Shown here piece after piece: positions 17,333 through 26,475 of a stretch of 48,414 nucleotides of DNA. The notes under the pieces are model-generated. The model worked only from the letters and a program-made list of their open reading frames with translations, ran no database searches and was not told the DNA's origin. Source of the stretch: Ignavibacterium sp. (GTDB lineage: Bacteria > Bacteroidota > Ignavibacteria > Ignavibacteriales > Ignavibacteriaceae); NCBI GenBank assembly GCA_020354005.1, contig CP070637.1, positions 1,625,001-1,673,414 on the forward strand, given 5' to 3'. The position numbers and the translations under genes were made by a program. Each line of letters opens with the position of its first letter. Position 1 is the first letter of the stretch.

Positions 17333-18010
17333 TTATGTATTGGTTAAGTTAAGAAGAAAATCAGTGTACCTTCGCATCTCGCTTGAGGTATTTAATGAAT
17401 ATGGATTTGCCCACCCATTTTTATCCCCTTCTGGAAATACTTTTAAACTTAGAGGAGAAAAATCATCTACAAGGTAAATTTTATTATTATGCTTCCCAAA
17501 GCTGCAGGTGAATTCAGCTACCGTTTCATGTCTTCTTTCGAAGAATGCCTTTAGCACCGCATTGACTTTTGAGCAGATGCGGTTAATTACCTTAAGATCT
17601 TCTATTGCACAAAGATCGAACGCTATTAAGTGGCTCTCAGAGACAAGTGAATCTTTCGAAATTCCAAAGTGATATTCAAATATCGGCAGTTCAAGTTGCA
17701 ATCCTTCTTTTATAGAAAATATTTTTGATGTCCTTTTATCTGAACGGTTTAATATTTTTACTGAGAAGGGAAGCTGCCGGAATTTTAAATAAACCAATGA
17801 ATTTTTTTTATGATCTTTCACATAAACAGATGGTATGTGATATTCCTTCAAATAATCGTAAAAAAACTGGTTAATCGATACAAACTTTTGACCCAAGTGT
17901 TTGACCTTAACCCTCTTATTTTTCGTTGGGAAAAAATAATCAGGGTATTCAACCATCAGATAATTTTGATCATCAAAAGGTAAGTTGTTCTTTGTTTGTT
18001 CTGTTATCAT
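17333..18010 (-). CDS. Degenerate PurC (SAICAR synthetase)-like protein
   Basis: A 225-aa protein whose length, order and spacing follow PurC. It has YLMVEYPDYFF (PurC: LLVLEF), FFYDYLKEYHIPSVYV (PurC: LxEAGIPT), FSIKEGLQLELPIFEYHFG (PurC: LGIEEGxxLxxPxxE), VNAVLKAFFERR, EFTCSFGKHNNKIYLVDDFSP (PurC: DFKLEFG...DEFSPD). The catalytic features are altered or missing: the N-terminal glycine/lysine ATP loop (RGKxK) is absent because the protein starts after it, KGxxNN is not recognisable, the VVRNRAAGS segment has become KILNRSDKRTS, and SPDGSRLWD is SPLSLKVFP. No upstream in-frame start could restore the N-terminus. It heads the operon with psd, pssA, purS and purQ. Homology is inferred from the pattern; activity as SAICAR synthetase seems unlikely. 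Confidence 0.7.
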   Translation of the reverse strand: MITEQTKNNLPFDDQNYLMVEYPDYFFPTKNKRVKVKHLGQKFVSINQFFYDYLKEYHIPSVYVKDHKKNSLVYLKFRQLPFSVKILNRSDKRTSKIFSIKEGLQLELPIFEYHFGISKDSLVSESHLIAFDLCAIEDLKVINRICSKVNAVLKAFFERRHETVAEFTCSFGKHNNKIYLVDDFSPLSLKVFPEGDKNGWANPYSLNTSSEMRRYTDFLLNLTNT

Positions 18011-18096
18011 TAAATGAGTTTTGCAGGTAAATCCTTCTATAAGAAATTGCAGGTAGAAATTATAAAATTAAAGTATATAAAGTCAATCGATTATAT

Positions 18097-18104
18097 TATA
18101 TTTG
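18097..18104 (+). promoter_or_regulatory. Possible -7 promoter element of ybaB-recR
   Basis: TATATTTG fits TAnnTTTG and lies 50 bp before the ybaB ATG, in the 143-bp gap between divergent genes. No TTTG is present at the expected upstream spacing, so the call is tentative. Confidence 0.35.
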
Positions 18105-18153
18105 AGGCCAAAATTAACAAAAAAATGAATTATTCAATTTAGGAGGGAAACGA

Positions 18154-18480
18154 ATGAAAGGTGGAATGCAGGGAATGTTAAAACAAGTTCAGAAAATGCA
18201 GGCTGAGATGCAAAAAGTTCAGAGTGAACTTGGAAATTTGACCGTAAGTGAAGAAGCAGGTGGTGGAATGATTAAAGCAATCGCAAGTGGAAACAAGGAA
18301 TTGATATCAGTAGAAATTGACCCGCAGGTCATAAATGGTGAAGAAAAGGAAATTTTGGAAGATTTAGTGGTTGCTGCAGTAAATAAGGCACTCACATCTG
18401 CCGGTAAAATGGCTGAAGAGGAAATGGCTAAAGTTACAAAAGGAATGATTCCTCCAGGAATGAACATTCCGGGAATGTAG
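18154..18480 (+). CDS. ybaB: YbaB/EbfC-family nucleoid-associated protein
   Basis: A 108-aa DNA-binding protein. A Met/Gln-rich helical N-terminus (MLKQVQKMQAEMQKVQSEL) leads to the family core VSEEAGGGMIKAIASGNKEL, VEIDPQVINGEEKEILEDLV and AAVNKAL. The C-terminus is Gly/Met/Pro-rich (GMIPPGMNIPGM). The ATG is preceded by a very strong ribosome-binding site, AGGAGGG. It directly precedes recR, the conserved ybaB-recR pairing in bacteria. Confidence 0.97.
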   Translation: MKGGMQGMLKQVQKMQAEMQKVQSELGNLTVSEEAGGGMIKAIASGNKELISVEIDPQVINGEEKEILEDLVVAAVNKALTSAGKMAEEEMAKVTKGMIPPGMNIPGM

Positions 18481-18482
18481 TT

Positions 18483-19079
18483 TTGCAAATAGCAGAGCCA
18501 TTAACAATTGCTATTGAGGAATTGAGCAAGCTTCCCGGGATTGGTAAAAAAACGGCTCAAAGGTTAGCAATATTTATGTTAAAGATGGATGATGATCGTG
18601 TTGATGGTTTATTGAATTCGATAAAAGACTTAAAGATAAAACTGAAATTTTGCAAACGATGTTTTAATCTATCTGAAGAAGATTTATGCGAAGTTTGTAA
18701 AAGCGAAAAACGTGATCAGAAATTAATTTGTGTTGTTGAAGAAGTTAGCGATGTAATTGCAATTGAAAAAACAAATGAATTTAACGGTCTATATCATGTT
18801 CTCGGTGGTGTTCTTTCTCCGCTTACCGGAATAACTCCCGATTCTCTCCGTATTAAAGAATTACTGAAGCGATTTGAAAACGAAGAAATAAAAGAAGTAA
18901 TTCTTGCACTTAATCCTGATACCGAAGGTGAAGCAACCTCTCTTTATATAGCCAAATTACTTAAACCCATTGGAGTGAACGTTACTCGCATTGCAAGGGG
19001 ACTGCCCATTGGTGGAGATCTTGAATTTGCCGATGAAGCTACAATTGGCCGTGCAATGATAAATAGAATTTCTATCTAA
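18483..19079 (+). CDS. recR: Recombination protein RecR
   Basis: Works with RecO/RecF to load RecA at gaps. The 198-aa protein has the helix-hairpin-helix LSKLPGIGKKTAQRLA, the C4 zinc finger CKRCFNLSEEDLCEVC (residues ~58-73), the Toprim domain with VVEEVSDVIAIE and LNPDTEGEATSLYIA, and a C-terminal GLPIGGDLEFADEATIGRA. The start is TTG at 18483, 2 bp after the ybaB stop and without its own clear SD, which suggests translational coupling. Confidence 0.97.
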   Translation: MQIAEPLTIAIEELSKLPGIGKKTAQRLAIFMLKMDDDRVDGLLNSIKDLKIKLKFCKRCFNLSEEDLCEVCKSEKRDQKLICVVEEVSDVIAIEKTNEFNGLYHVLGGVLSPLTGITPDSLRIKELLKRFENEEIKEVILALNPDTEGEATSLYIAKLLKPIGVNVTRIARGLPIGGDLEFADEATIGRAMINRISI

Positions 19080-19081
19080 CC

Positions 19082-19813
19082 ATGGAATGGTTTAAACATT
19101 GGTTTAATTCTAAAGAATATCTTAAAGTTTACAAGCACCGTGATGAGAAAGAGGCAGAAGAGCTTTTAGAGCTTGTTCTGAAGAATATTTCGATAGCTGA
19201 AAACGGTAATGTTCTTGATCTTGCTTCAGGTTTTGGGCGGCATGCCATTCTTTTTGCAAAAAGAGGATTCAACGTAACTGCAGTAGATTTGAGTGAAAGT
19301 CTGTTATCAATTGCCAAAGATAATGCTGCGGCTGAAGGGGTTAATATAAATTTTGTTCATTCCGATATAAGACAATTTAATCCGGTAGTTTACTATGATT
19401 TAATAGTAAATCTTTTCACCAGCATAGGTTATTTTGAAAAGGATGAAGAGAATTATTTCATCTTAAGAAAAGTATATGATCTCCTGGCACAGAATGGATT
19501 TTTTGTTTTAGATTATTTTAACAAGAATTTTGTTGTAAAAAATCTTGTGGCAAAAACGGTTGAGGAAATTGATGATGGTACTATTACTCAGAATCGATTT
19601 ATTGAAGGAGAACGAATAGTCAAAGAGATAACGATTGACAGGAAAGGAAAAGTAAATAAATTTCATGAGTCAGTACGTATGTTTAGCAGCGAAGAGCTAC
19701 TTAATATGATACAAAAACTTGGCTTTAATAAATTAAATGTTTTTGGAGATTTTAGTGGAAATCCATTTGAACTTGAAACTTCACCGAGAATTATTATTAT
19801 TGTAAATAAGTGA
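19082..19813 (+). CDS. Class I SAM-dependent methyltransferase
   Basis: A 243-aa protein with a Rossmann-fold methyltransferase core: NVLDLASGFGRHAILFAKRG (motif I, residues ~43-62), an acidic VTAVDLSESLL (motif II) and YYDLIVNLFTSIGYF (motif IV). The C-terminal half is beta-rich with a charged strand (EGERIVKEITIDRKGKVNKF). The substrate cannot be deduced. It starts 2 bp after recR, and its stop overlaps the next gene's GTG start, so it belongs to the ybaB-recR unit. Confidence 0.88.
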   Translation: MEWFKHWFNSKEYLKVYKHRDEKEAEELLELVLKNISIAENGNVLDLASGFGRHAILFAKRGFNVTAVDLSESLLSIAKDNAAAEGVNINFVHSDIRQFNPVVYYDLIVNLFTSIGYFEKDEENYFILRKVYDLLAQNGFFVLDYFNKNFVVKNLVAKTVEEIDDGTITQNRFIEGERIVKEITIDRKGKVNKFHESVRMFSSEELLNMIQKLGFNKLNVFGDFSGNPFELETSPRIIIIVNK

Positions 19814-20388
19814 AGTATAGGTTTTACATATTGTTGCTGGCAGTGCTGGTAGGATGCGATATTTTTACGACGAGAGATCCGGAAACGCCGGATCAATCGA
19901 GATCAAGTTATGTTGATGCATTTGAACGTGAAACCGTCATACAAAATCTAATTAACGCCTTCGCAGATAAAAACGCAGATGATTATTTAAAATCTTTTTC
20001 TAAGCTTGAATTTACAAATAGACCATTCCAATTTGTTCCATCAAGTACAGCATTAGCACGATATTTAACAATATGGAACGGATGGGATATAAGTTCTGAA
20101 TTTCAATCTTTTAACAATATGATAAACTTAGTTCCTGATGAATTACCTGTTGTTCTAGATTTATCAAAAGAACCAAATTCTTTTAGCATATTAGGAGATA
20201 GCTTGAGATATACATCAGAGTATTTTATTAGTGTACCTCAAGGAAGCGGTGATCCACTAATTTTTGAAGGTAATGTGGAATTTTCTATGATACTAGATTC
20301 AAGATCGATTTGGGTAATTTACTTTTGGAAAGATAATGCTATTGGAGATAAACCAAGTTGGAGTGATTTGAAAGGTAGTCTCTATTAA
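19810..20388 (+). CDS. Small lipoprotein, possible NTF2-like fold (first of a tandem pair)
   Basis: A 192-aa predicted lipoprotein: a short signal with lipobox VLVGC (Cys at about residue 16), then a Pro/Asp/Thr-rich linker. The mature part begins with a helix (RETVIQNLINAFADKNADDYLKSF) and continues with beta strands ending in SIWVIYFWKDNAIG, a layout typical of NTF2/SnoaL-like proteins that bind small molecules. No family is recognised with certainty. Start is GTG at 19810, overlapping the methyltransferase stop (GTGA). The following gene has the same layout, so the two look like diverged tandem duplicates. Confidence 0.75.
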   Translation: MKYRFYILLLAVLVGCDIFTTRDPETPDQSRSSYVDAFERETVIQNLINAFADKNADDYLKSFSKLEFTNRPFQFVPSSTALARYLTIWNGWDISSEFQSFNNMINLVPDELPVVLDLSKEPNSFSILGDSLRYTSEYFISVPQGSGDPLIFEGNVEFSMILDSRSIWVIYFWKDNAIGDKPSWSDLKGSLY

Positions 20389-20899
20389 TATTAAAATTAA
20401 AATATATTTTCCTCTACTTTTTCTTCTTATTCTAACAGGATGTAAAAATCCATTTGCTCCTGCGTACGATGATAGTGCAGGTGACAATCAGCTATCAATA
20501 TCCGACCAAACCACGATTGAGGGTGTCTTTCAAAATTTTCAGTATAGCTATCAAATTAAAGACACACTTATATACGGCAAACTATTAGCACCTGATTTTA
20601 TTTTTACATACCGGGACTATGAGCAAGGTTTTGATGTGTCGTGGGCGCGTGATGAAGATATGATAACTACAAATGGTTTGTTCCAGAATACTGAGAGGTT
20701 GGATTTAATTTGGAACAATATAATACTCAGTACTCAAGACTCGATTTTTGCAAATGTTGTACGAGGTTTTAATTTAAACATAACTTTTAATCCAACAGAT
20801 GTAGTACGTGTGGATGGAAGAGTTAATGTATCACTCAGACGAAATCCCGAAACCAATGTCTGGCGAATGACCAGGTGGTTAGATGAATCGAATTTTTAG
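20384..20899 (+). CDS. Second tandem lipoprotein, with no standard start codon
   Basis: An open frame from just after a TGA at 20369 to the TAG at 20897 encodes a clear lipoprotein: hydrophobic PLLFLLILTGCKNPFAPAYD, then SDQTTIEGVFQNFQYSYQ, YGKLLAPDFIFTYRDYEQG and a terminal NVWRMTRWLDESNF. The first ATG in frame (20636) is far inside the protein, after the lipobox, and no TTG or GTG occurs upstream of the signal. The best candidate start is ATT at 20384, 8 bases after GAAAGG and overlapping the stop of the upstream paralogue; ATT at 20390 or 20396 is also possible. Layout (lipobox, helix, beta strands) mirrors the previous gene. A sequence error or a damaged start codon are the alternatives. 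Confidence 0.7.
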   Translation: MNIKIKIYFPLLFLLILTGCKNPFAPAYDDSAGDNQLSISDQTTIEGVFQNFQYSYQIKDTLIYGKLLAPDFIFTYRDYEQGFDVSWARDEDMITTNGLFQNTERLDLIWNNIILSTQDSIFANVVRGFNLNITFNPTDVVRVDGRVNVSLRRNPETNVWRMTRWLDESNF

Positions 20900-20941
20900 T
20901 TAAAATTTTTTGCTTTCAGCAATAAAACTACAAAGTACATT

Positions 20942-21808
20942 ATGGTAATATTTTGGTTTAAGGAAGCATTCAAATCAATTGGAAGAGCAAAATCTTCTTT
21001 TATATTAACTCTTATCTCATTAACACTGGCTGTAATTTTAATTGCAGCATCAATAATGGCTTTGCAACTCTCAAGCATTTTTCAAAAAAAGTTAAAGAAT
21101 AACATTAACGTTAGTGTTTTTATAAAAGATCCTTTTAACAACAAAGATATCGAGAACTATAAATCAGTTTTAAGCAAGAAGGATTTTATAAAGTCAGTAA
21201 AATTTATCAGCAAGGAGCAGGCTGCATCAAATTTTATAAAAGAAACCGGTGAAGATTTTAGAGATATTCTCGATTATAATCCGCTCCCGGCTTCATTTGT
21301 TGTAAAACTAAATACTGGTGTTCTAAATAAAGATTCCCTTGACGTCGCAATCAGCAGTCTTTCGAGATTAAATTTTGTTGATGAAGTGATTTTCAGGAAC
21401 GATTTTGTATATCGTCTACTGTCATATCTCGATGCTGGTAAAACTTATTTATTTATCATAACAGGAATATTACTATTCATTGCTGTGTACTTAGTTTACA
21501 GCACAATTAAATTGATTACGAACGCAAGGATGAGCGAGCTTGAAAATATGAAATTAGTCGGTGCCAAGCTTTCTACTATAAAGATGCCGATTCTACTTAA
21601 TGAAATATTCACAGGATTATTGGCAAGTATAATATCAATCGCAGTCTATTATTTTTTATCTATTCAAGTTAGTCAATATCATCTTGTGGCAAAATTCATC
21701 TCTGCAAACAAGTATTTTTACTTGATTAGTTTGTTTGTAATTGGTCCTGCCTTATGCTTTATAGTAACAGTTTTTGCTCTAAGGAAACTAACATTAAAGA
21801 TTGGATGA
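20942..21808 (+). CDS. ftsX: FtsX-like cell division ABC transporter permease
   Basis: A 288-aa membrane protein with the FtsX layout: a cytoplasmic N-terminus (FWFKEAFKSIGRAKSSFILT), the first helix (~22-42), a periplasmic domain (~43-170; NINVSVFIKDPF, FISKEQAASNFIKETGED, NPLPASFVVKL), then three helices of the FtsX-core domain with NARMSELENMKLVGAKLSTIKMP. FtsX works with the ATPase FtsE to activate cell-wall hydrolases at division. ftsE and a peptidoglycan hydrolase are not adjacent, so the partner must be encoded elsewhere. Confidence 0.93.
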   Translation: MVIFWFKEAFKSIGRAKSSFILTLISLTLAVILIAASIMALQLSSIFQKKLKNNINVSVFIKDPFNNKDIENYKSVLSKKDFIKSVKFISKEQAASNFIKETGEDFRDILDYNPLPASFVVKLNTGVLNKDSLDVAISSLSRLNFVDEVIFRNDFVYRLLSYLDAGKTYLFIITGILLFIAVYLVYSTIKLITNARMSELENMKLVGAKLSTIKMPILLNEIFTGLLASIISIAVYYFLSIQVSQYHLVAKFISANKYFYLISLFVIGPALCFIVTVFALRKLTLKIG

Positions 21809-21896
21809 AGCTGTATTATTTTTTAATTTTATTAGCTAAAAATTAAATAAATACATTTATTCAAACCTTTCCGAATAATTATAAGCGAACATAATA

Positions 21897-23498
21897 TTGA
21901 GCTTCTTTAAAATATTCGTCATCATTTCTTTTGTTCTTTCTGCATTAAATAATACTAAAGGGCAGGATAAACCAGACTATCCAGAACGATCATTGCAGGG
22001 ACAAACTGATCCAGTACAAACGTCGCAACTGGGAACTGATAACATTGAAACTGCTCAGGGCAGTATCGATCCTGATGAATATTACGTTGGCCCTGGAGAT
22101 CAGATATTTGTTTCTATTAGTGGATTACGAGAAACTGTTTATACACTAGTTATAAACTATGAAGGATGGACATACATTCCTCAGGTTGGTGCTGTTGACT
22201 TAAATAATAATACATTGGCGGAAGCAAAGATAGAATTAGAAGAGTCAATAAGACGCTACTACAAAGATGTTATTATATTTATTTCTTTAGTTGGCTTTAG
22301 AAATATAAGAGTTTCATTAACTGGTGATGTTATTAAACCCTCAAACTTCATTGTGAGTTCAAACTCCAGATTGATGGATCTAATTTCAATTTCTGCTGGA
22401 TTGAATGAAAGTGCTGACATTCGTAACATAAAAATAATTTCGAGAGACAATACAGAAATTCGATACAATTTATTATCTTTTTTAAGATTTGGAAACTCAA
22501 AGAATAATCCGTTGCTTAGAGAAGGTGATATAGTATTACTGGATAAAGCAGATAAAACAGTTTACATAAGCGGTGAAATAAAATTTCCTGGCATATACGA
22601 GTTTGTTGAAAACGAATCAGTTTACCAGTTGATTGAAATGGCTGGTGGATTTTTAAGCATGGCAAAGAGAGATACAATAGAGGTAGTTAGTTTTGATGAA
22701 ACCGGTACTTACCAAAACAGTGAATTCTATAGTTTAAAGACTTTAGAGCATAATGAAGTCATTTTACATAACAAAGATCATGTTATTGTAAGAGTTAAGC
22801 CAGAATATTTGATTGATCATTTTGTAAAAGTTGAAGGATTTGTAAGGTATCCTGGATATTATATGATTGAAAAGAATAAGTCGACTCTGTCGGAAGTTAT
22901 TAATAAAGCTGGTGGATTATTAGAAAATGGATCATATACTGAAGCAACTTTAACCAGAAAGCTGAGTGTAAGTGGTTACGATGCTGAGTTTGAAAGATTA
23001 AAAACAATTCCTCGTGTTGATATGTCGGATGATGAATACGCCTACATTAAAGCAAAATCGCGTGAGAGAGCGGGTAGAGTTGTGGTTGATTTTTATGATC
23101 TTTTAGTAAATGGAAATAAGAACGAAGATGTAACCTTATATAAGGGAGATATTATTTATGTACCTGAAAAGAAGAACTACATAACTCTTTTAGGCCAGGT
23201 TGTTAATCCAGGTAGTATTGATTTCAATCCCGAATTAAGCATAAGTGATTATATAAATTTAGCAGGTGGATTCGGCTGGCGTGCACTTGAAAATGATGTT
23301 ATAGTGATTAAAGCGCTTACAGGCGAGTGGATAGAGGCTGGCGATGTAAAATCTTTGGAACCTGGGGATACTATCTGGATACCGGAAGATCCGCCACCAC
23401 CAAAATTCTGGGATGTATTTATGGATGCGTTAGCCATAACGGCACAATTGGCAACAGTTATAGTTGCAGTTACTGCAATAATTGTAGCGTCAAGGTGA
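21897..23498 (+). CDS. Polysaccharide export protein with repeated SLBB domains
   Basis: A 533-aa Wza-like export protein. A signal peptide (residues 1-22, ending NTKG) precedes the polysaccharide-export domain with DPDEYYVGPGDQIFVSISG, a Wza-family hallmark, followed by ITLTGDV-like and several SLBB repeats (VYISGEIKFPGIYEFVENES; VKVEGFVRYPGYYMIEKNKS; ITLLGQVVNPGSIDFNPEL, each followed by an AGG motif). A C-terminal hydrophobic helix (~510-530) could span the outer membrane as in Wza. The start is TTG at 21897. It opens the glycan cluster and is followed 4 bp later by the Wzz-like gene. Confidence 0.93.
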   Translation: MSFFKIFVIISFVLSALNNTKGQDKPDYPERSLQGQTDPVQTSQLGTDNIETAQGSIDPDEYYVGPGDQIFVSISGLRETVYTLVINYEGWTYIPQVGAVDLNNNTLAEAKIELEESIRRYYKDVIIFISLVGFRNIRVSLTGDVIKPSNFIVSSNSRLMDLISISAGLNESADIRNIKIISRDNTEIRYNLLSFLRFGNSKNNPLLREGDIVLLDKADKTVYISGEIKFPGIYEFVENESVYQLIEMAGGFLSMAKRDTIEVVSFDETGTYQNSEFYSLKTLEHNEVILHNKDHVIVRVKPEYLIDHFVKVEGFVRYPGYYMIEKNKSTLSEVINKAGGLLENGSYTEATLTRKLSVSGYDAEFERLKTIPRVDMSDDEYAYIKAKSRERAGRVVVDFYDLLVNGNKNEDVTLYKGDIIYVPEKKNYITLLGQVVNPGSIDFNPELSISDYINLAGGFGWRALENDVIVIKALTGEWIEAGDVKSLEPGDTIWIPEDPPPPKFWDVFMDALAITAQLATVIVAVTAIIVASR

Positions 23499-23502
23499 AA
23501 AA

Positions 23503-24648
23503 ATGACGTTGCACGATATTATACATACGATTCTACTATACAGAAATCCAATCCTTAAAATTACCATTACGACATCTGTTATTATTTTCTTGGTTCTTCT
23601 TTTTATTTATCCAATATCCTATAAGGCACCGGTTACAATATTACCACCATCAGATCAGGATCAGATGGGTGGATTGAGAGGTATCGTTTCCGGTGGAGAC
23701 GTTTCTAGTTTAGTATTAGGAAACTTGAATCAAAGTAGTTCTCAGATTCACATCGAAATTTTAAAAAGCAGAACAGCTGCCGAGCATGTTGTAACAAAAC
23801 ATGATCTTATAAAATATTATGATACCAAAACTGTTTATGATGCATGTAATAAGTTACGTAATGATCTTGAAGTTGACTTATCGAAGGAGATGATTATCAC
23901 ACTTTATGTAAAAGTCTCAACAGGTTTTCTTCCATTATTCCTTGCTGATCTTGATTCCAATAAAAAATTTGCTGCTAAGTTATCAAATTCTTATGTGGAG
24001 GCTCTTGATAAAATTAACACCGAAAAAATCTCGTATAAAGCCAGGCGAACGAGGGAATATATTGAGGAGCAACTTATAATAACGGATTCACTGCTTAGCA
24101 CTGCAGAAGAAAAGTTAATGGAATTTAAACAAAAAAATAAAACTATAGCTTTACCGGAACAGTTGAAATCAGCTATTGAAAGTTCGGCTGAGATTAAGGC
24201 TGAATTGATTAAAACAGAAATTGAAATTGGATTGTTAGAACCAAATTTGCGTGATGACAGCCCAACCCTTATAGCATTAAGGAAGAAGTTATCCGAATTA
24301 AAACAGGAATACGACAAATTTGAAATTGGTACCGAAGACTATCTTATAGCATTTGAAGATGTTCCTGAATTAAGTAAAGAATTTGCAGATTTGTTACGCG
24401 AGGTAAAAATTCAAAATGAAATTTATCTTCTATTGCAGCAGCAATATTATAAAGAGAAGATACAGGAAAACAAAGATCTTCCTACTATTGAAGTTTTAGA
24501 TGAAGCAATCCCACCTTTAAAAGCTTCAGGTCCGAGAACAATTTTTTCCACTGGAATTGGTGGTATATTTACTTTTTTACTTGTTTCGCTCTACTTTATT
24601 TTAAAAGATAGAAAGTTATTTCCATTTAAAAGAGAAAATAAAGTTTAA
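23503..24648 (+). CDS. Wzz-type polysaccharide chain-length/co-polymerase protein
   Basis: A 381-aa inner-membrane protein with two terminal membrane helices (residues ~21-43 and ~350-370) and a long periplasmic coiled coil (~180-330; [20 protein letters not shown]). The N-terminal loop has a Wzz pattern ([13 protein letters not shown], then [12 protein letters not shown]). The conserved proline region before the second helix is present ([14 protein letters not shown]). A C-terminal tyrosine-kinase domain is missing, so this is a PCP-1-like or kinase-free form. It overlaps nothing and directly abuts the UDP-glucuronate decarboxylase gene. Confidence 0.9.
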   Translation: MTLHDIIHTILLYRNPILKITITTSVIIFLVLLFIYPISYKAPVTILPPSDQDQMGGLRGIVSGGDVSSLVLGNLNQSSSQIHIEILKSRTAAEHVVTKHDLIKYYDTKTVYDACNKLRNDLEVDLSKEMIITLYVKVSTGFLPLFLADLDSNKKFAAKLSNSYVEALDKINTEKISYKARRTREYIEEQLIITDSLLSTAEEKLMEFKQKNKTIALPEQLKSAIESSAEIKAELIKTEIEIGLLEPNLRDDSPTLIALRKKLSELKQEYDKFEIGTEDYLIAFEDVPELSKEFADLLREVKIQNEIYLLLQQQYYKEKIQENKDLPTIEVLDEAIPPLKASGPRTIFSTGIGGIFTFLLVSLYFILKDRKLFPFKRENKV

Positions 24649-25587
24649 ATGAAAACCGCTGTTGTTACTGGTGGTGCAGGATTCCTCGGTTCCCATTTGT
24701 GTGATAAGTTAATTAGCGAAGGATTTAAGGTTATTTGTGTTGATAATTTAATTACTGGTAATACCGATAATATTTCTCATCTTGCCGGCAATGAAAATTT
24801 TTCATTTATAAAACATGATATTACTAATTATATTTTCCTTCCGGACAGAGTTGATTATATATTACATTTTGCATCTCCCGCAAGTCCGATTGATTATTTG
24901 CAGCTCCCAATTCAAACATTAAAAGTAGGATCGTTAGGAACTCACAAAGTTCTCGGTTTAACAAAAGAAAAAGAGGCAACTTTTTTATTAGCATCCACTT
25001 CAGAGGTTTATGGAGATCCAGACGTTCATCCACAGAAGGAAGATTATTGGGGGAATGTTAATCCAATTGGACCAAGGGGAGTATATGATGAAGCAAAACG
25101 TTTTGCTGAGGCATTGACTATGGCATATCACCGATACCATAGTATGGATACAAGAATTGCCCGAATTTTCAATACTTATGGACCTCGAATGCGTCCTGAT
25201 GATGGTAGAGCATTACCAACATTCATTTCTCAGGCACTAAGAGCTGAGGATATAACTGTGTTTGGTGACGGAACGCAGACGAGAAGTTTCTGCTATGTAT
25301 CTGATCAAATTGAAGGAATATATAAATTGTTAATAAGTAATGAAACGGAGCCGGTAAATATCGGAAATCCTGACGAAATTAGTGTAAATCAAATGGCGAG
25401 AGAAGTAATTTCTTTAATCAAAAGCAAAAGCAAAATAATTTATAAAGATTTGCCGGTTAACGATCCAAAAGTTAGGCAACCTGATATTGATAAAGCTCGC
25501 AGAGTGCTTGGCTGGGAACCGAAGGTGAAACGAAGCGATGGCTTAAAGATTACAATTGATTACTTAAAAAACTTAACCATTATTTAA
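24649..25587 (+). CDS. UDP-glucuronate decarboxylase (UDP-xylose synthase)
   Basis: A 312-aa extended short-chain dehydrogenase. It has the NAD loop [29 protein letters not shown], the Ser/Thr and Tyr-x3-Lys catalytic residues in STSEVYGDP and [13 protein letters not shown], and UXS-typical [21 protein letters not shown] and [11 protein letters not shown]. The [10 protein letters not shown] segment distinguishes UXS from dTDP-glucose dehydratases and GalE. It would make UDP-xylose from UDP-glucuronate, the precursor of xylose residues in the glycan. Confidence 0.93.
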   Translation: MKTAVVTGGAGFLGSHLCDKLISEGFKVICVDNLITGNTDNISHLAGNENFSFIKHDITNYIFLPDRVDYILHFASPASPIDYLQLPIQTLKVGSLGTHKVLGLTKEKEATFLLASTSEVYGDPDVHPQKEDYWGNVNPIGPRGVYDEAKRFAEALTMAYHRYHSMDTRIARIFNTYGPRMRPDDGRALPTFISQALRAEDITVFGDGTQTRSFCYVSDQIEGIYKLLISNETEPVNIGNPDEISVNQMAREVISLIKSKSKIIYKDLPVNDPKVRQPDIDKARRVLGWEPKVKRSDGLKITIDYLKNLTII

Positions 25588-25640
25588 AACCTTTTTACCA
25601 GATCTACATAATCATATCTATTTACTTGCAATAAAGTATA

Positions 25641-26411
25641 ATGAAAAAGATCTTCATCAAAATACTTTCGTATGTAGGTATTTATAACCGGCTCAAATTG
25701 TTAAGAGACATATATTTTACAAATCCTAATCAAACAAAAATTAATGAGAAACTACAAAGCTTTTATTCTCAGATAGTTAAGTCGGGAGATTTGTGCTTTG
25801 ATGTTGGAGCAAGTTACGGATACCGAACTGAAACATTTCTTAAACTCGGTGCAAAAGTAGTAGCTGTAGAACCTCAAAATCAACCTGCTGATTTTCTTAG
25901 AATGAAATTCAATAATGATATTATATTGGTTCAAAAAGCACTTGGTGAAAAAAATGAATTCAAACAAATGCTAATAAGTAGCGCAAATGCGTTGTCATCA
26001 TTATCAGAAAATTGGGTGTTGGAAGTAAAAAAGAAAAGGTTTAAATCGGAAACCTGGAAAAAAAAGATCAATATTGAAGTCACAACACTGGACGATCTGA
26101 TCAACCGATATGGTGTGCCGGATTTTTGTAAGATTGATGTTGAAGGTTATGAGTACGAAGTATTACAGGGATTAACTAAACCCATTCGATTGTTATCCTT
26201 TGAATTTACAATTCCTGAATTTACCGACAGAGCAATAATGTGTATCAATTACCTTAGTGATTTAGGAGAAATTAAATGCAATTATTCATCTGGGGAATCA
26301 TTGAAGTTCGGTTTGGATGATTGGCGGAAACCAGATGCATTTATTCCTTTGTTTAAAGAGTTAACTGTTAAAAATGTAATCGATGGTGATATTTATGTTA
26401 ATTTTATATGA
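25641..26411 (+). CDS. FkbM-family methyltransferase
   Basis: A 256-aa SAM-dependent methyltransferase of the FkbM type, often O-methylating sugars in glycan clusters. Motif I is CFDVGASYGYRTETFLKLGA (residues ~52-71), followed by VVAVEPQNQ, the VTTLDDLINRYGVPDFCKID segment and VEGYEYEVLQGL, all diagnostic of FkbM. Acceptor unknown. It is separated from the UXS gene by 53 bp. Confidence 0.93.
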   Translation: MKKIFIKILSYVGIYNRLKLLRDIYFTNPNQTKINEKLQSFYSQIVKSGDLCFDVGASYGYRTETFLKLGAKVVAVEPQNQPADFLRMKFNNDIILVQKALGEKNEFKQMLISSANALSSLSENWVLEVKKKRFKSETWKKKINIEVTTLDDLINRYGVPDFCKIDVEGYEYEVLQGLTKPIRLLSFEFTIPEFTDRAIMCINYLSDLGEIKCNYSSGESLKFGLDDWRKPDAFIPLFKELTVKNVIDGDIYVNFI

Positions 26412-26475
26412 TTAGATATTTCTTGAATAATCATAATGATAGATCTCTAATTTCTGCTTTCAATTACATGAAAAA

